Part shown: positions 45,390 to 58,599 of the stretch, piece after piece
Numbering within the stretch: the first letter of the stretch is position 1
Layout: every line of letters begins with the position of its first letter
NCBI RefSeq assembly: GCF_964340395.1
Contig: NC_135550.1
Location: 620,001-684,000, forward strand
DNA length: 64,000 nucleotides
Direction of reading: 5' to 3'
Source of the DNA: Glandiceps talaboti
Taxonomy: Eukaryota; Hemichordata; Enteropneusta; Spengelidae
Program-made: the position numbers and the translations under genes
Notes under the pieces: generated by a model
The model's input: the letters and a program-made list of their open reading frames with translations, nothing else
Told to the model about the DNA's origin: nothing
Database searches by the model: none

Positions 45390-47565
45390 ATGATAACCTC
45401 CCTCCCCCATGCTTTCCTATTATTGATAACATTTTAGTGTCATAACCTCCCCCCTCCCTCCCCCATGCTTTCCTATTATTGATAATATTTTAGTGTGTCA
45501 TAACCTCTCCCCTCCCTACCCTATGCTTTCCTATTATTGATAACATTTTAGTGTCATAACCTCTCCCCTCCCTACCCTATGCTTTCCTATTATTGATAAT
45601 ATTTTAGTGTGTCATAACCTCTCCCCTCCCTACCCTATGCTTTCCTATTATTGATAACATTTTAGTGTCATAACCTCTCCCCTCCCTCCCCTATGCTTTC
45701 CTATTGTTGATAATATTTTAGTGTCATAACCTCTCCCCTCCCTACCCTATGCTTTCCTATTATTGATAATATTTTAGTGTGTCATAACCTCTCCCCTCCC
45801 TCCCCTATGCTTTCCTATTATTGATAATATTTTAGTGTCATAACCTCCCCCCTCCCTCCCCCATGCTTTCCTATTGTTGATAATATTTTAGTGTGTCATA
45901 ACCTCTCCCCTCCCTCCCCCATGCTTTCCTATTGTTGATAATATTTTAGTGTCATAACCTCTCCCCTCCCTCCCCCATGCTTTCCTATTGTTGATAACAT
46001 TTTAGTGTGTCATAACCTCCTCCCTCCCCCATGCTTTCCTATTATTGATAATATTTTAGTGGCATAACCTCTCCCCTCCCTCCCCCATGCTTTCCTATTG
46101 TTGATAATATTTTAGTGTTATAACCTCTCCCCTCCCTCCCCCATGCTTTCCTATTGTTGATAATATTTTAGTGTCATAACCTCTCCCCTCCCTCCCCTAT
46201 GCTTTCCTATTGTTGATAATATTTTAGTGTTATAACCTCTCCCCTCCCTCCCCCATGCTTTCCTATTGTTGATAACATTTTAGTGTGTCATAACCTCTCC
46301 CCTCCCTACCCTATGCTTTCCTATTGTTGATAATATTTTAGTGTGTCATAACCTCTCCCCTCCCTCCCCCATGCTTTCCTATTATTGATAATATTTTAGT
46401 GTCATAACCTCCCCCCTCCCTCCCCTATGCTTTCCTATTATTGATAATATTTTAGTGTGTCATAACCTCCCCCCTCCCTACCCTATGCTTTCCTATTATT
46501 GATAATATTTTAGTGTCATAACCTCCCCCTCCCTCCCCCATGCTTTCCTATTATTGATAACATTTTAGTGTCATAACCTCTCCCCTCCCTACCCTATGCT
46601 TTCCTATTATTGATAATATTTTAGTGTCATAACCTCTCCCCTCCCTCCCCCATGCTTTCCTATTATTGATAATATTTTAGTGTCATAACCTCCCCCCTCC
46701 CTCCCCTATGCTTTCCTATTGTTGATAATATTTTAGTGTGTCATAACCTCTCCCCTCCCTACCCTATGCTTTCCTATTATTGATAATATTTTAGTGTGTC
46801 ATAACCTCTCCCCTCCCTCCCCCATGCTTTCCTATTATTGATAATATTTTAGTGTGTCATAACCTCCCTCCTCCCTACCCTATGCTTTCCTATTATTGAT
46901 AATATTTTAGTGTGTCATAACCTCTCCCCTCCCTACCCTATGCTTTCCTATTATTGATAATATTTTAGTGTCATAACCTCTCCCCTCCCTCCCCTATGCT
47001 TTCCTATTATTGATAATATTTTAGTGTGTCATAACCTCCCCCCTCCCTACCCTATGCTTTCCTATTATTGATAACATTTTAGTGTCATAACCTCTCCCCT
47101 CCCTCCCCCATGCTTTCCTATTATTGATAATATTTTAGTGTCATAACCTCCCCCCTCCCTCCCCTATGCTTTCCTATTGTTGATAATATTTTAGTGTGTC
47201 ATAACCTCTCCCCTCCCTACCCTATGCTTTCCTATTATTGATAATATTTTAGTGTGTCATAACCTCTCCCCTCCCTCCCCCATGCTTTCCTATTATTGAT
47301 AATATTTTAGTGTGTCATAACCTCTCCCCTCCCTCCCCTATGCTTTCCTATTATTGATAATATTTTAGTGTCATAACCTCTCCCCTCCCTCCCCCATGCT
47401 TTCCTATTATTGATAATATTTTAGTGTGTCATAACCTCCCCCCTCCCTACCCTATGCTTTCCTATTATTGATAACATTTTAGTGTGTCATAACCTCCCCC
47501 TCCCTCCCCCATGCTTTCCTACTACTGGTAATATTTAGTGTGCCATAACCCCCTCCCTCCCCTAT
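45390..47565 (+). repeat. C-rich minisatellite, unit 56-58 bp, about 38 copies
   Basis: The unit is CATAACCTCTCCCCTCCCTC, then CCCCATGCTTTCCTATTATT and GATAATATTTTAGTGT with an optional extra GT. The CCCCTCCCTCCCCC block makes the + strand strongly pyrimidine-rich and the minus strand G-run-rich. Confidence 0.97.
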
Positions 47566-48021
47566 GCTGTCATAAATTTGTACAGTACAGATCAAGCATA
47601 ATTATAGATTGTGCATGAACTGTGCTTGCTTCTTCAAAGCATTATGCTGGAAAACTTCATGAACAATGCTCTTGGGGATTAGTGTATGTAAACAGCACTC
47701 AATTTGCACCTTTGAGGTGTCCACAGAGCATCTCATTAACAGTGCATCAAGTTAACAATGCATCAGCGTCTCATTATAAACATTGAATCTAGATAGCAGA
47801 GTACATGATAAGTCACAAAGCATGTGCGCATAAAGTGCTGTTTATTCTGTATGAGAGATGCAAGCATTGTTCCATGCATATGCGTTGATGATGCAACAAC
47901 AACAGTGCATCAATGCATAGTTAGCACCCCAATTGTGCAAGAATGATCCTTTTGTGATGCGCGCACTCAGGTGATGTTTTATGTGAGCTGCAATGTAAGT
48001 TTTATGTCATTGTTTTCACAG

Positions 48022-48112
48022 ACTACTGACAACTGTAGCTGAACAGGAAAAAAGACTTTCTGAAAACAACCCTCCTCTATTTGATAAAGTAAGACAACTT
48101 CCACAAGATCAG
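48022..48112 (+). CDS. KNL1: KNL1 coiled-coil exon
   Basis: 91-bp exon between TTTTCACAG and GTAAAT. It encodes LLTTVAEQEKRLSENNPPLF and a helical tail ending LPQDQ, matching the vertebrate helix with spaced hydrophobics. Phase 2 in, phase 0 out. Confidence 0.84.
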
Positions 48113-48139
48113 GTAAATGATTTCTGTTGACTGGTAAAT

Positions 48140-48690
48140 CATTAGTACAAGAGTCGGGCACAATCTTAAATGCCATGAAAAAACATTTATTGGGTACACT
48201 TGTGTAACCATTGCTTAAACAATAATGTACGCCCTCCCAGCCCATAATGGACAAAAGCAAACTATGAACGACATATGGGCGAGGCGACAGTTTTGCCAAT
48301 TCCAGTGAATTTGTAGACCGAGAAACGCAAACAACGTATAATATACACAGCGCTGAACATCGTCTGCCATGTTCGGCCCGGAAGCTGAATACTAATCATA
48401 GCGACGCACGTACATACACGTACACACACATATACACTTCAATGAACTGCTGTGAACACAAATTTGTTTCATTTTAATTTGAATCTTTTTTAAAAAAATT
48501 CTTATGGTGTTTACCCCATAATTTCCCTGTTCTTAAATACCCACACCTTTATTGCCTTACGGCCATAAGCTTGTATTGTTATGCTCGTTCCGGGGCCGCG
48601 ATGCCCAATAACGGAGTACATTATCAGTAATAATATACAGCGATGACGTCACAAAATTCACTGGAATTGGTAATGCTATAATATAATTGA
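48140..48690. repeat. Possible MITE with short inverted ends
   Basis: GCCAATTCCAGTGAATTT (48294-48312) is inverted at 48656-48675 (AAATTCACTGGAATTGG). Both lie near a similar AATAATGTAC word (48221 and 48694). In the intron between two coiled-coil exons. Function and borders unclear. 47566-48021 shows nothing else. Confidence 0.5.
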
Positions 48691-48884
48691 CAATAATGTA
48701 CTTATATTAGATGATGAGGAATACAATAAACTTGGTTGGTTTTGCAATTTGGCTCATTGTCATCAAATATCATGGGTTTGGAGTTTTTTCCTGTCCATTT
48801 GAATCATTCCAAGTTAACCTTTTGTTCTGCTTTCTGCATATTTTCCTTTTGAGAGCTTATTTTGTAGTATGTTTGTGGTTTCAG

Positions 48885-49001
48885 TTAGGAGATTTCCGTT
48901 CAGAAATGAAAACATTGGATCATTCATGCAGTAAGCTAGCTAAGCTAGCCTGGAGTGAATGGAAAGCCAAGATGAATAAGAATTTACTTGATGCACTCCA
49001 G
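48885..49001 (+). CDS. KNL1: KNL1 coiled-coil exon
   Basis: 117-bp exon, phase 0 at both ends, between GTGGTTTCAG and GTAAAC. It encodes LGDFRSEMKTLDHSCSKLAK and a helix with WSEWKAKMNKNLLDALQ. It aligns with the vertebrate stretch that contains the K-x-x-x-x-x-W/H...L helix before NEREKL. The region is part of the Zwint-binding coiled coil in the family. Confidence 0.86.
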
Positions 49002-49686
49002 GTAAACCAATGTATTCCATACTTGACCATTGCTTCTCTTTTTAAAACTAGTTTAACCGGTATTGTGTATTCATAATTAGTCAAGAAGCCTTACTACTTT
49101 TTTCACAATTTTTTCATGGTACTACATACAGTGAATTTAAAACCAGTATCAGTACATCAACAGTGCCTCCGCCACGTCAAAAGTTGCTACAACCCATCTC
49201 AGGTTACTGTTCACCATGCAGAAACAATATGAAACTGCAATTCTACACTAAGATAGCAAGATTGCAATTTCTTGCTACACTTTGTCTATGAATTATAAAA
49301 ATAAACCATTTAAACCATACTGTAACTAGATGCATACACACAGACACAAGTGTTTTTCTGCATGGTGGCATGTTCATTCCTTTAATTTTGACAAAATGTC
49401 ACTAGAAACAGTAGTCACAACTGGACATGTAGTCTTGCTATCTTAAAGTGTAGTGTGTGCAGTTTCTTATTGGTTTTTGCATGGTTATATCAAACACAGC
49501 CAATGAAAGGTAACTTGAAGCAGGTTGTAATGGAAAAAAATATTGTGTGTCATATCTATAGTATATGTATGTTGTTGCTGTAATATAATAGTTTACTGAA
49601 GTACCACTGAACTTGCACTCAGTCATATTTTGTTACTTGTGTACAAATTGTGATATTCATCAAAGAATATCTTTTTTAATTTGTAG

Positions 49687-49774
49687 AATGAACATGCACA
49701 ACTTAGTGAACAAGTTAAAGCAGCCAAAGATGGCATTGCTACTATTGATAAGATTGTTGAGGATCTTGTAAAAG
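49687..49774 (+). CDS. KNL1: KNL1 coiled-coil exon
   Basis: 88-bp exon between AATTTGTAG and GTAAGA. It encodes NEHAQLSEQVKAAKDGIATI and DKIVEDLVK. The NE...L...I..MD-KI pattern aligns with vertebrate NEREKLQIKIDEMDKI. The 56-bp minisatellite begins about 70 bp after the donor and fills almost the whole next intron. Confidence 0.87.
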
Positions 49775-49849
49775 GTAAGAATAGTGGGCAATAAGTGAAG
49801 ATGTGCATTAGTGATAGTACTTTACAAGGAAAGATGAAGAACACTTGTA

Positions 49850-52800
49850 GACACTGTCTTGATAATGTATATATTACCATCTGTACTGTACTGTAGGGAA
49901 GGCCAAGTCTTGATAATGTATATATTACCATCATCATAAAACTGTAATGTACTATGGGAAGGCCAAGTCTTGATAGTGTACATAATACCATCATCATAAA
50001 ACTGTACTGTAGGGAAGGCCAAGTCTTGATAGTGTACATATTACCATCATCATAAAACTGTACTGTAGGGAAGGCCAAGTCTTGATAGTGTACATAATAC
50101 CATCATCATAAAACTGTACTGTAGGGAAGGCCAAGTCTTGATAGTGTACATAATACCATCATCATAAAACTGTACTGTAGGGAAGGCCAAGTCTTGATAG
50201 TGTACATATTACCATCATCATAAAACTGTACTGTAGGGAAGGCCAAGTCTTGATAGTGTACATAATACCATCATCATAAAACTGTACTGTAGGGAAGGCC
50301 AAGTCTTGATAGTGTACATAATACCATCATCATAAAACTGTACTGTAGGGAAGGCCAAGTCTTGATAGTGTACATAATACCATCATCATAAAACTGTACT
50401 GTAGAGAAGGCCAAGTCTTGATAGTGTACATATTACCATCATCATAAAACTGTACTGTAGGGAAGGCCAAGTCTTGATAGTGTACATATTACCATCATCA
50501 TAAAACTGTACTGTAGGGAAGGCCAAGTCTTGATAGTGTACATTATACCATCATCATAAAACTGTACTAAAGGAAGGCCAAGTCTTGATAGTGTACATAT
50601 TACCATCATCATAAAACTGTACTGTAGGGAAGCCCAAGTCTTGATAGTACAGTGTACATAATACCAACATCATAAAACTGTACTGTAGGGAAGCCCAAGT
50701 CTTGATAGTACAGTGTACATAATACCATCATCATAAAACTGTACTGTAGGGAAGGCCAAGTCTTGATAGTGTACATTATACCATCATCATAAAACTGTAC
50801 TGTAGGAAATGCCAAGTCTTGATGGTGTACATAATACCATCATCATAAAACTGTACTGTAGGGAGGGCCAAGTCTTGATGGTGTACATAATACCATCATC
50901 ATAAAACTGTACTGTAGGGAGGGCCAAGTCTTGATGGTGTACATAATACCATCATCATAAAACTGTACTGTAGGGAAGGCCAAGTCTTGATGGTGTACAT
51001 AATACCATCATCATAAAACTGTACTGTAGGGAAGGCCAAGTCTTGATGGTGTACATAATACCATCATCATAAAACTGTACTGTAGGGAAGGCCAAGTCTT
51101 GATAGTGTACATAATACCATCATCATAAAACTGTACTGTAGGGAGGGCCAAGTCTTGATGGTGTACATAATACCATCATCATAAAACTGTACTGTAGGGA
51201 AGGCCAAGTCTTGATGGTGTACATAATACCATCATCATAAAACTGTACTGTAGGGAAGGCCAAGTCTTGATGGTGTACATAATACCATCATCATAAAACT
51301 GTACTGTACTATGGGAAGGCTAAGTCTTGATAGTGTACATATTACCATCATCATAAAAATGTACTGTAGGGAAGCCCAAGTCTTGATAGTACAGTGTACA
51401 TAATACCATCATCATAAAACTGTACTGTAGGGAAGGCCAAGTCTTGATGGTGTACATAATACCATCATCATAAAACTGTACTGTACTATGGGAAGGCTAA
51501 GTCTTGATAGTGTACATAATACCATAATCATAAAACTGTACTGTAGGGAAGGCCAAGTCTTGATAGTGTACATATTACCATCATCATAAAACTGTACTAA
51601 GGGAAGGCTAAGTCTTGATAGTGTACATATTACCATCATCATAAAACTGTACTGTAGGGAAGGCCAAGTCTTGATAGTGTACATATTACCATCATCATAA
51701 AACTGTACTGTAGGGTAGGCCAAGTCTTGATAGTGTACATATTACCATCATCATAAAACTACTGTAGGGAAGGCCAAGTCTTGATAGTGTACATATTACC
51801 ATCATCATAAAACTGTACTGTAGGGAAGGCCAAGTCTTGATAGTGTACATATTACCATCATCATAAAACTGTACTGTAGGGAAGGCCAAGTCTTGATAGT
51901 GTACATATTACCATCATCATAAAACTGTACTGTAGGGAAGGCTAAGTCTTGATAGTGTACATAATACCATCATCATAAAACTGTACTATGGGAAGGCCAA
52001 GTCTTGATAGTGTACACATTACCATCATCATAAAACTGTACTGTAGGGAAGGCCAAGTCTTGATAGTGTACATATTACCACCATCATAAAACTGTACTAA
52101 GGGAAGGCCAAGTCTTGATAGTGTACATATTACCATCATCATAAGACTGTACTGTAGGGAAGGCCAAGTCTTGATAGTGTACATATTACCATCATCATAA
52201 AACTGTACTGTAGGGAAGGCCAAGTCTTGATAGTGTACATATTACCATCATCATAAAACTGTACTGTAGGGAAGGCCAAGTCTTGATAGTGTACATATTA
52301 CCATCATCATAAAACTGTACTAAGGGAAGGCTAAGTCTTGATAGTGTACATATTACCATCATCATAAAACTGTACTGTTCTAAGGGAAGGCCAAGTCTTG
52401 ATAGTGTACATATTACCATCATCATAAAACTGTACTAAGGGAAGGCCAAGTCTTGATAGTGTACATATTACCATCATCATAAAACTGTACTGTAGGGAAG
52501 GCTAAGTCTTGATAGTGTACATAATACCATCATCATAAAACTGTACTATGGGAAGGCCAAGTCTTGATAGTGTACATAATACATCATCATAAAACTGTAC
52601 TGTACTAAGGGAAGGCCAAGTCTTGATAGTGTACATATTACCATCATCATAAAACTGTACTGTAGGGAAGGCCAAGTCTTGATAGTGTACATAATACCAT
52701 CATCATAAAACTGTACTAAGGGAAGGCCAAGTCTTGATAGTGTACATATTACCATCATCATAAAACTGTACTAAGGGAAGGCTAAGTCTTGATAGTGTAC

Positions 52801-54747
52801 ATATTACCATCATCATAAAACTGTACTGTAGGGAAGGCCAAGTCTTGATAGTGTATATATTACCATCATCATAAAACTGTACTGTAGGGAAGGCCAAGTC
52901 TTGATAGTGTACATATTACCATCATCATAAAACTACTGTAGGGAAGGCCAAGTCTTGATAGTGTACATATTACCATCATCATAAAACTGTACTGTAGGGA
53001 AGGCCAAGTCTTGATAGTGTACATATTACCATCATCATAAAACTGTACTGTAGGGAAGGCCAAGTCTTGATAGTGTACATATTACCATCATCATAAAACT
53101 GTACTGTAGGGAAGGCCAATTCTTGATAGTGTACATATTACCATCATCATAAAACTGTACTGTACTAAGGGAAGGCCAAGTCTTGATAGTGTACACATTA
53201 CCATCATCATAAAACTGTACTGTAGGGAAGGCCAAGTCTTGATAGTGTACATATTACCATCATCATAAAACTGTACTGTAGGGAAGGCCAAGTCTTGATA
53301 GTGTACATATTACCACCATCATAAAACTGTACTGTAGGGAAGGCCAAGTCTTGATAGTGTACATATTACCATCATCATAAAACTGTACTGTACTAAGGGA
53401 AGGCCAAGTCTTGATAGTGTACACATTACCATCATCATAAAACTGTACTGTAGGGAAGGCCAAGTCTTGATAGTGTACATATTACCATCATCATAAAACT
53501 GTACTGTACTAAGGGAAGGCCAAGTCTTGATAGTGTACACATTACCATCATCATAAAACTGTACTGTAGGGAAGGCCAAGTCTTGATAGTGTACATATTA
53601 CCATCATCATAAAACTGTACTAAGGGAAGGCTAAGTCTTGATAGTGTACATATTACCATCATCATAAAACTGTACTGTAGGGAAGGCCAAGTCTTGATAG
53701 TGTACATATTACCATCATCATAAAACTGTACTGTAGGGAAGGCCAAGTCTTGATAGTGTACATAATACCATCATCATAAAACTGTACTAAGGGAAGGCTA
53801 AGTCTTGATAGTGTACATATTACCATCATCATAAAACTGTACTGTTCTAAGGGAAGGCCAAGTCTTGATAGTGTACATATTACCATCATCATAAAACTGT
53901 ACTAAGGGAAGGCCAAGTCTTGATAGTGTACATATTACCATCATCATAAAACTGTACTGTAGGGAAGGCTAAGTCTTGATAGTGTACATAATACCATCAT
54001 CATAAAACTGTACTATGGGAAGGCCAAGTCTTGATAGTGTACATATTACCATCATCATAAAACTGTACTGTAGGGAAGGCCAAGTCTTGATAGTGTACAT
54101 AATACCATCATCATAAAACTGTACTAAGGGAAGGCTAAGTCTTGATAGTGTACATATTACCATCATCATAAAACTGTACTGTTCTAAGGGAAGGCCAAGT
54201 CTTGATAGTGTACATATTACCATCATCATAAAACTGTACTAAGGGAAGGCCAAGTCTTGATAGTGTACATATTACCATCATCATAAAACTGTACTGTAGG
54301 GAAGGCTAAGTCTTGATAGTGTACATAATACCATCATCATAAAACTGTACTGTAGGGAAGGCCAAGTCTTGATAGTGTACATAATACCATCATCATAAAA
54401 CTGTACTGTAGGGAAGGCTAAGTCTTGATAGTGTACATAATACCATCATCATAAAACTGTACTGTAGGGAAGGCCAAGTCTTGATAGTGTACATAATACC
54501 ATCATCATAAAACTGTACTATGGGAAGGCCAAGTCTTGATAGTGTACATAATACATCATCATAAAACTGTACTGTACTAAGGGAAGGCCAAGTCTTGATA
54601 GTGTACATATTACCATCATCATAAAACTGTACTATGGGAAGGCCAAGTCTTGATAGTGTACATAATACATCATCATAAAACTGTACTGTACTAAGGGAAG
54701 GCCAAGTCTTGATAGTGTACATAATACCATCATCATAAAACTGTACA
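49850..54747 (+). repeat. 56-bp minisatellite, about 87 copies
   Basis: The unit is GGAAGGCCAAGTCTTGATAG, then TGTACATATTACCATCATCA and TAAAACTGTACTGTAG. Length variants insert or drop CTGTACTAA-type pieces. It fills 4.9 kb of the 5.3 kb intron between exons 49687 and 55090. Open frames on the minus strand here are a by-product of the repeat. Confidence 0.98.
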
Positions 54748-54938
54748 ATAGCCTTATAGGTAAGGCCAATGCCATTTCACCACAGATAGTGTTTTCAAAT
54801 ATATGAATGTAATGCACACAACAGCTTTATATGTATATTTTCAGATATTTGTGAAATTATGTTCTTGGTAGTATACTAGTTTGCATAAATTCTGTATATT
54901 TTATATATTTTGTGATCATTATTGTAAGAGGTATAAGA

Positions 54939-55015
54939 TTTTTGTTACACATGGCCACTCCGTCTGGATTCTCCTGATTTTTGTTACACATGGCCACTCT
55001 GTCTGGATTCCCCTG
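54939..55015 (+). repeat. Two-copy direct repeat
   Basis: TTTTTGTTACACATGGCCAC and CTGTCTGGATTC occur twice, about 38 bp apart, just upstream of KNL1 exon 55090. Confidence 0.75.
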
Positions 55016-55089
55016 GGGTTTTACCAGATTTCCATCCTCTGTTTTCTACAAGACCATATTTGTCATTTCAATGATTGTTCATGTTTCAG

Positions 55090-55240
55090 AGGAGTTAGAA
55101 ATTGATGTAGCACTGTCATCTTTGGAAGTGTCACCTCATTTCATAGAGAAGCAAAAGGAATATGAAGAAGTGAACAACCATATCAAACTCAAGAACAGAG
55201 AATTGGAGGCACTCAATGAAAACCAAAATATGATGGCAAA
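55090..55240 (+). CDS. KNL1: KNL1 coiled-coil exon
   Basis: 151-bp exon between ATGTTTCAG and GTATGT. It encodes EELEIDVALSSLEVSPHFIE followed by a charged helix ending NENQNMMAK. It is glutamate- and lysine-rich with heptad-like spacing. Phase 1 in, phase 2 out. Confidence 0.86.
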
Positions 55241-55845
55241 GTATGTAGACTGAGATATATTGTGTCATTTATGATTTAGCCCTCATCAACACTTTTGTGT
55301 GAAGTGGTGGCTGATAGGGCAATGTGACATCTAAGTAGTAACAGACTAATTCATGGTAGACAATTGCGGTCAAGACTAATTAGCCACTTCGTCGTCTGTT
55401 GTAGAATTCACAAACAAGTGCAGTCCATTTCAGGCAAATTGTGGTTGATATATATGTATATGTGAAGGGAATGAGAGTCAGTCTAAATTCATTGATTTCA
55501 CTGAAAATTTTACAGTACTGTAGCTATAAGTACATAAAATGTCCAGGACAGTAATCCACGTCTCTGTCAGGCCTGTCACAGTGAGTAAATGTAGTTAGTA
55601 CATTTTTTTATTATTTAGATTACATCGAAAAGGTGAATTACAGGGACAATTTCTGAACTCATTACTATATCTACCTGGTCCAAGTTAAAATTAAATTGGC
55701 AATTCAGCAAGCCAATGGACTGAGATTGGGTCTAGTAAGGGGATGTACTTCTGTCATTTGATTGGCAAATTGATGAAAATGATTTTAAAAAATGCTCAGA
55801 GGTCGGCTGCTTATTGTTCTTAATCTTCTAGAGATAAATATTTTT
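55241..55845. other. Intronic DNA without recognised features
   Basis: No gene or clear repeat seen on either strand. Confidence 0.4.
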
Positions 55846-55849
55846 GAAA

Positions 55850-56830
55850 TTTACTAAAAATGAAAATATACCGCCAATGGCATTGTAGCACAACTGTACA
55901 GTTTTTAAAAATGTTTATCCATATGCTAGTCCATGCTAACAATAGGTGTTCATTTGCTGAATGACTATCCAGTTGCCTATACAACCATGTTGCTATCTTT
56001 ACGATATATGCTATCATTTGGCTGTTGCTATGGGCGTGGTCATGTTGTTAGATGTATTTGTATACATTTTTGTATGTTTTTGTTCACTTGTGTATGAATT
56101 CCTGATATCATCTTTGCAATATATGTGATCATTTGGCTGTTGCTATGGGCGGGTCTTGTTGCTAGGCATATTTACATACATTTTTTGAATGTTTATTCAA
56201 TTGTCTATTAATCCTAGTTGTTATCTTTGCAATATGTGGTTGTTATGGGTGTGTCTTGTTAGGCACATTTGCATACATTTTTTGAATGTTTATTCTTGTC
56301 TTTCAACTCCTGTTGTTATCTTTGCAATATACGTGATTATTTGGCTGTTGCTATGGGCGTGGTCTTGTTGCTAGGCACATTTGCATACATTTTTTGAATG
56401 TTTATTCTTTTGTCTTTCAACTCCTGTTATCTTTACAATATACATGATTATTTGGCTGTTGCTATGGGCGTGGTCTTGTTGCTAGGTACATTTGCATACA
56501 TTTTTTGAATGTTTATTCTTTTGTCTTTCAATTCCTGTTATCTTTGCAATATACATGATTATTTGGCTGTTGCTTTGGGTGTGGTCTTGTTGCTAGGCAA
56601 ATTTACATACATTTTTTGAATGTTTATTCAATTGTCTACAGTACAGTTATCTTTGTGAAATACATGACCGTTTGGCTGTTGCTATGGGCGTGGCCATGGT
56701 TGCCAGGGTATTTGCATACATTTTTTGAATGTTTACTCACTTGCCTACCAGATGATGTTGTTATTTGACCAAAATATACTGCCATTTGGTTGTTGCTAAG
56801 GGCGTGGTCATGGTTGCTAGGGCTAATTTT
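55850..56830 (-). repeat. GCCTAGCAAC-family array, reverse orientation
   Basis: About seven modules in reverse complement, for example TTTGGCTGTTGCTATGGGCG, TGGTCTTGTTGCTAGGCACA and TTTTTTGAATGTTTATTC. The array begins (as 3' end) with the complement of the ACAGTTGTGCTACAATGCCA terminus near 55878-55900, so the whole unit is inverted relative to 26890-27592. Confidence 0.85.
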
Positions 56831-57430
56831 GTCAAAATGTTTTGAAGAAATTCTGCAGAATAACACTTTCAGAAACATCTCACCAAGTTTCAGACTTATT
56901 GACCAAGTACTTTTTGAGATAAGTTTTTGACAAAAAATGAACATTTTTATACCTAATTTGCATCACTCATGGAATCATTGTATGCTTAATATTTCTTCGT
57001 CCATACATCCCTAGATGCATTCCCATTAAATTTCACCCCAATCTGCTTCGTAGTTTAGGAATTATAGATTTTTAACCAAAAAGACACATGTTTAGGCCTA
57101 ATTTTCATATTACTGAAGGAATCATCACGTCATAAACAAATCTTACTTTACACCCCCTTAAGAATGTTCCCACCAAATTTTGCAACATTCTGCCAAGTAG
57201 TTTCTGAGTTTAAGTCTTTTGACCAAAAATCAAATTTTTTTGACCCAAAATGGGCACCTGTAATGCGATCATTTCCATTTGAATACTTTTTCATCAGAAC
57301 ACCATAAGTAATGTCCCCACCAAATATCATGCCAATCGGTCTGGCGGTTTTTGACTTTAAGTCATTTACATACATACACACACACAGGGGCTGGGCGATG
57401 CCTATGAGTTCAGTTGTGCTAAAAAATGGC
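56831..57430 (-). repeat. Hairpin-ended dispersed repeat, reverse copy
   Basis: Ends TGAGTTCAGTTGTGCTAAAA at 57407-57425. Internal modules AATGTTCCCACCAAATTTTG and AATGTCCCCACCAAATATCA repeat the pattern of the 43.5 kb copy in reverse. It lies immediately upstream of KNL1 exon 57559. Confidence 0.78.
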
Positions 57431-57558
57431 CAAATTATATCATAACTGTGTCTTTATTACTGACCTTTACTGAGAATGTTTTTGAGAGACAAAACCTCTG
57501 TGTCCTAACACATGTGTATATATCACCCTATATCTTCAATGTATTTGTTTGCTCTCAG

Positions 57559-57702
57559 GGAACTAAGCACAGCCCTACATGAGAAAGAAGGTCTACTCAC
57601 AGAATTAGAAGAAATAGAACAAGCAGAAGATGAACTGATGAAGAGTGATGTTTCTGATGAAGAGATTGAAAAGGCATTTGACAAGATAAGATTAGTACAA
57701 AA
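57559..57702 (+). CDS. KNL1: KNL1 coiled-coil exon
   Basis: 144-bp exon between GCTCTCAG and GTATGG. It encodes ELSTALHEKEGLLTELEEIE, an acidic helical middle, and DKIRLVQK. Predicted by eye as the last part of the coiled coil before the RWD domains. The frame remains open past the donor for 26 codons, but splicing at GTATGG gives the right phase for the next exon. Confidence 0.85.
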
Positions 57703-57899
57703 GTATGGTGATTCGTTTCATAAAGTTCAATATTCATATTTTGATATTCTTGTTCATGCTATGGTCATCTTGTTATGGTAGTGTATTTAGAAAATATTGA
57801 TAAATGATAAATACCCAGTCATTGCATATACTACCAAACTAGAGACTATAGAGTTTCAATTAGGTTGCACAATGTATTTGTACATCTCACATGGTTTGT

Positions 57900-58130
57900 T
57901 TTAGAACAACTGAACACTAAGTTCAATAGTGCTATAGGTGTCTCAAAATGTTTGTGTGTATGTGCAGATATTTGTTTGTATGTGTGACTGTGTGTGTGTA
58001 AAAAAACACAGAACCAATAATTATTGATTTGGAGACATTACTTTTCATGTCTAGATGAGAAATTCTTCAATTGAAATTGATCAGATCAGTGATTTTCAAG
58101 TTATGTCCAAAAAAGTGATTTTCTTTCAAA
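57900..58130 (+). repeat. Hairpin-ended dispersed repeat, short copy
   Basis: TTTTAGAACAACTGAACACT followed by AAGTTCAATAGTGCTATAGG, a TGTGTGTGTG run and TGTCTAGATGAGAAATTCTT. Diverged copy. Confidence 0.65.
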
Positions 58131-58599
58131 TTTCTTGTTCTCTCAGTGCATAGGACAGGGATGTGTTATGTAATATCATGTTATGTAATCACTAGGCAAC
58201 ATATTCTGCTACTGTACTATATATACGACTTGTAAAATGTGCTTTCTTTCTTGCTACCTGAGTATAGTATCAGTTCACAAAAAAATAGTGATCTGAGACT
58301 ATACTATTGAGACCATTGTGAACATGGAAGACTTTACCAAAGATTGTAAATGCAGCAAACATTACAAGTAGCATATATGTATCCCTAATACATCCATATT
58401 ACTTGTCTGTGATCCATGCTAGTAGCAAAATTAAATACTAGTACACTACACAACACACAAACTGCTATAACTACACAAAGGAAACAATTGACACAATATA
58501 CACAGAATAAAAGATAATATTATGTATGGAAGGCAACAATACAAACACTAAATATATTACTAAATCCCAAGAACATATTAAACACTCTAACCATAGAAG

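Noticed and set aside
49623-54817. Many minus-strand ORFs of 60-150 aa in the 56-bp array
   Set aside because: All are the same repeat read in shifting frames; no start context, no family, no independent signal.
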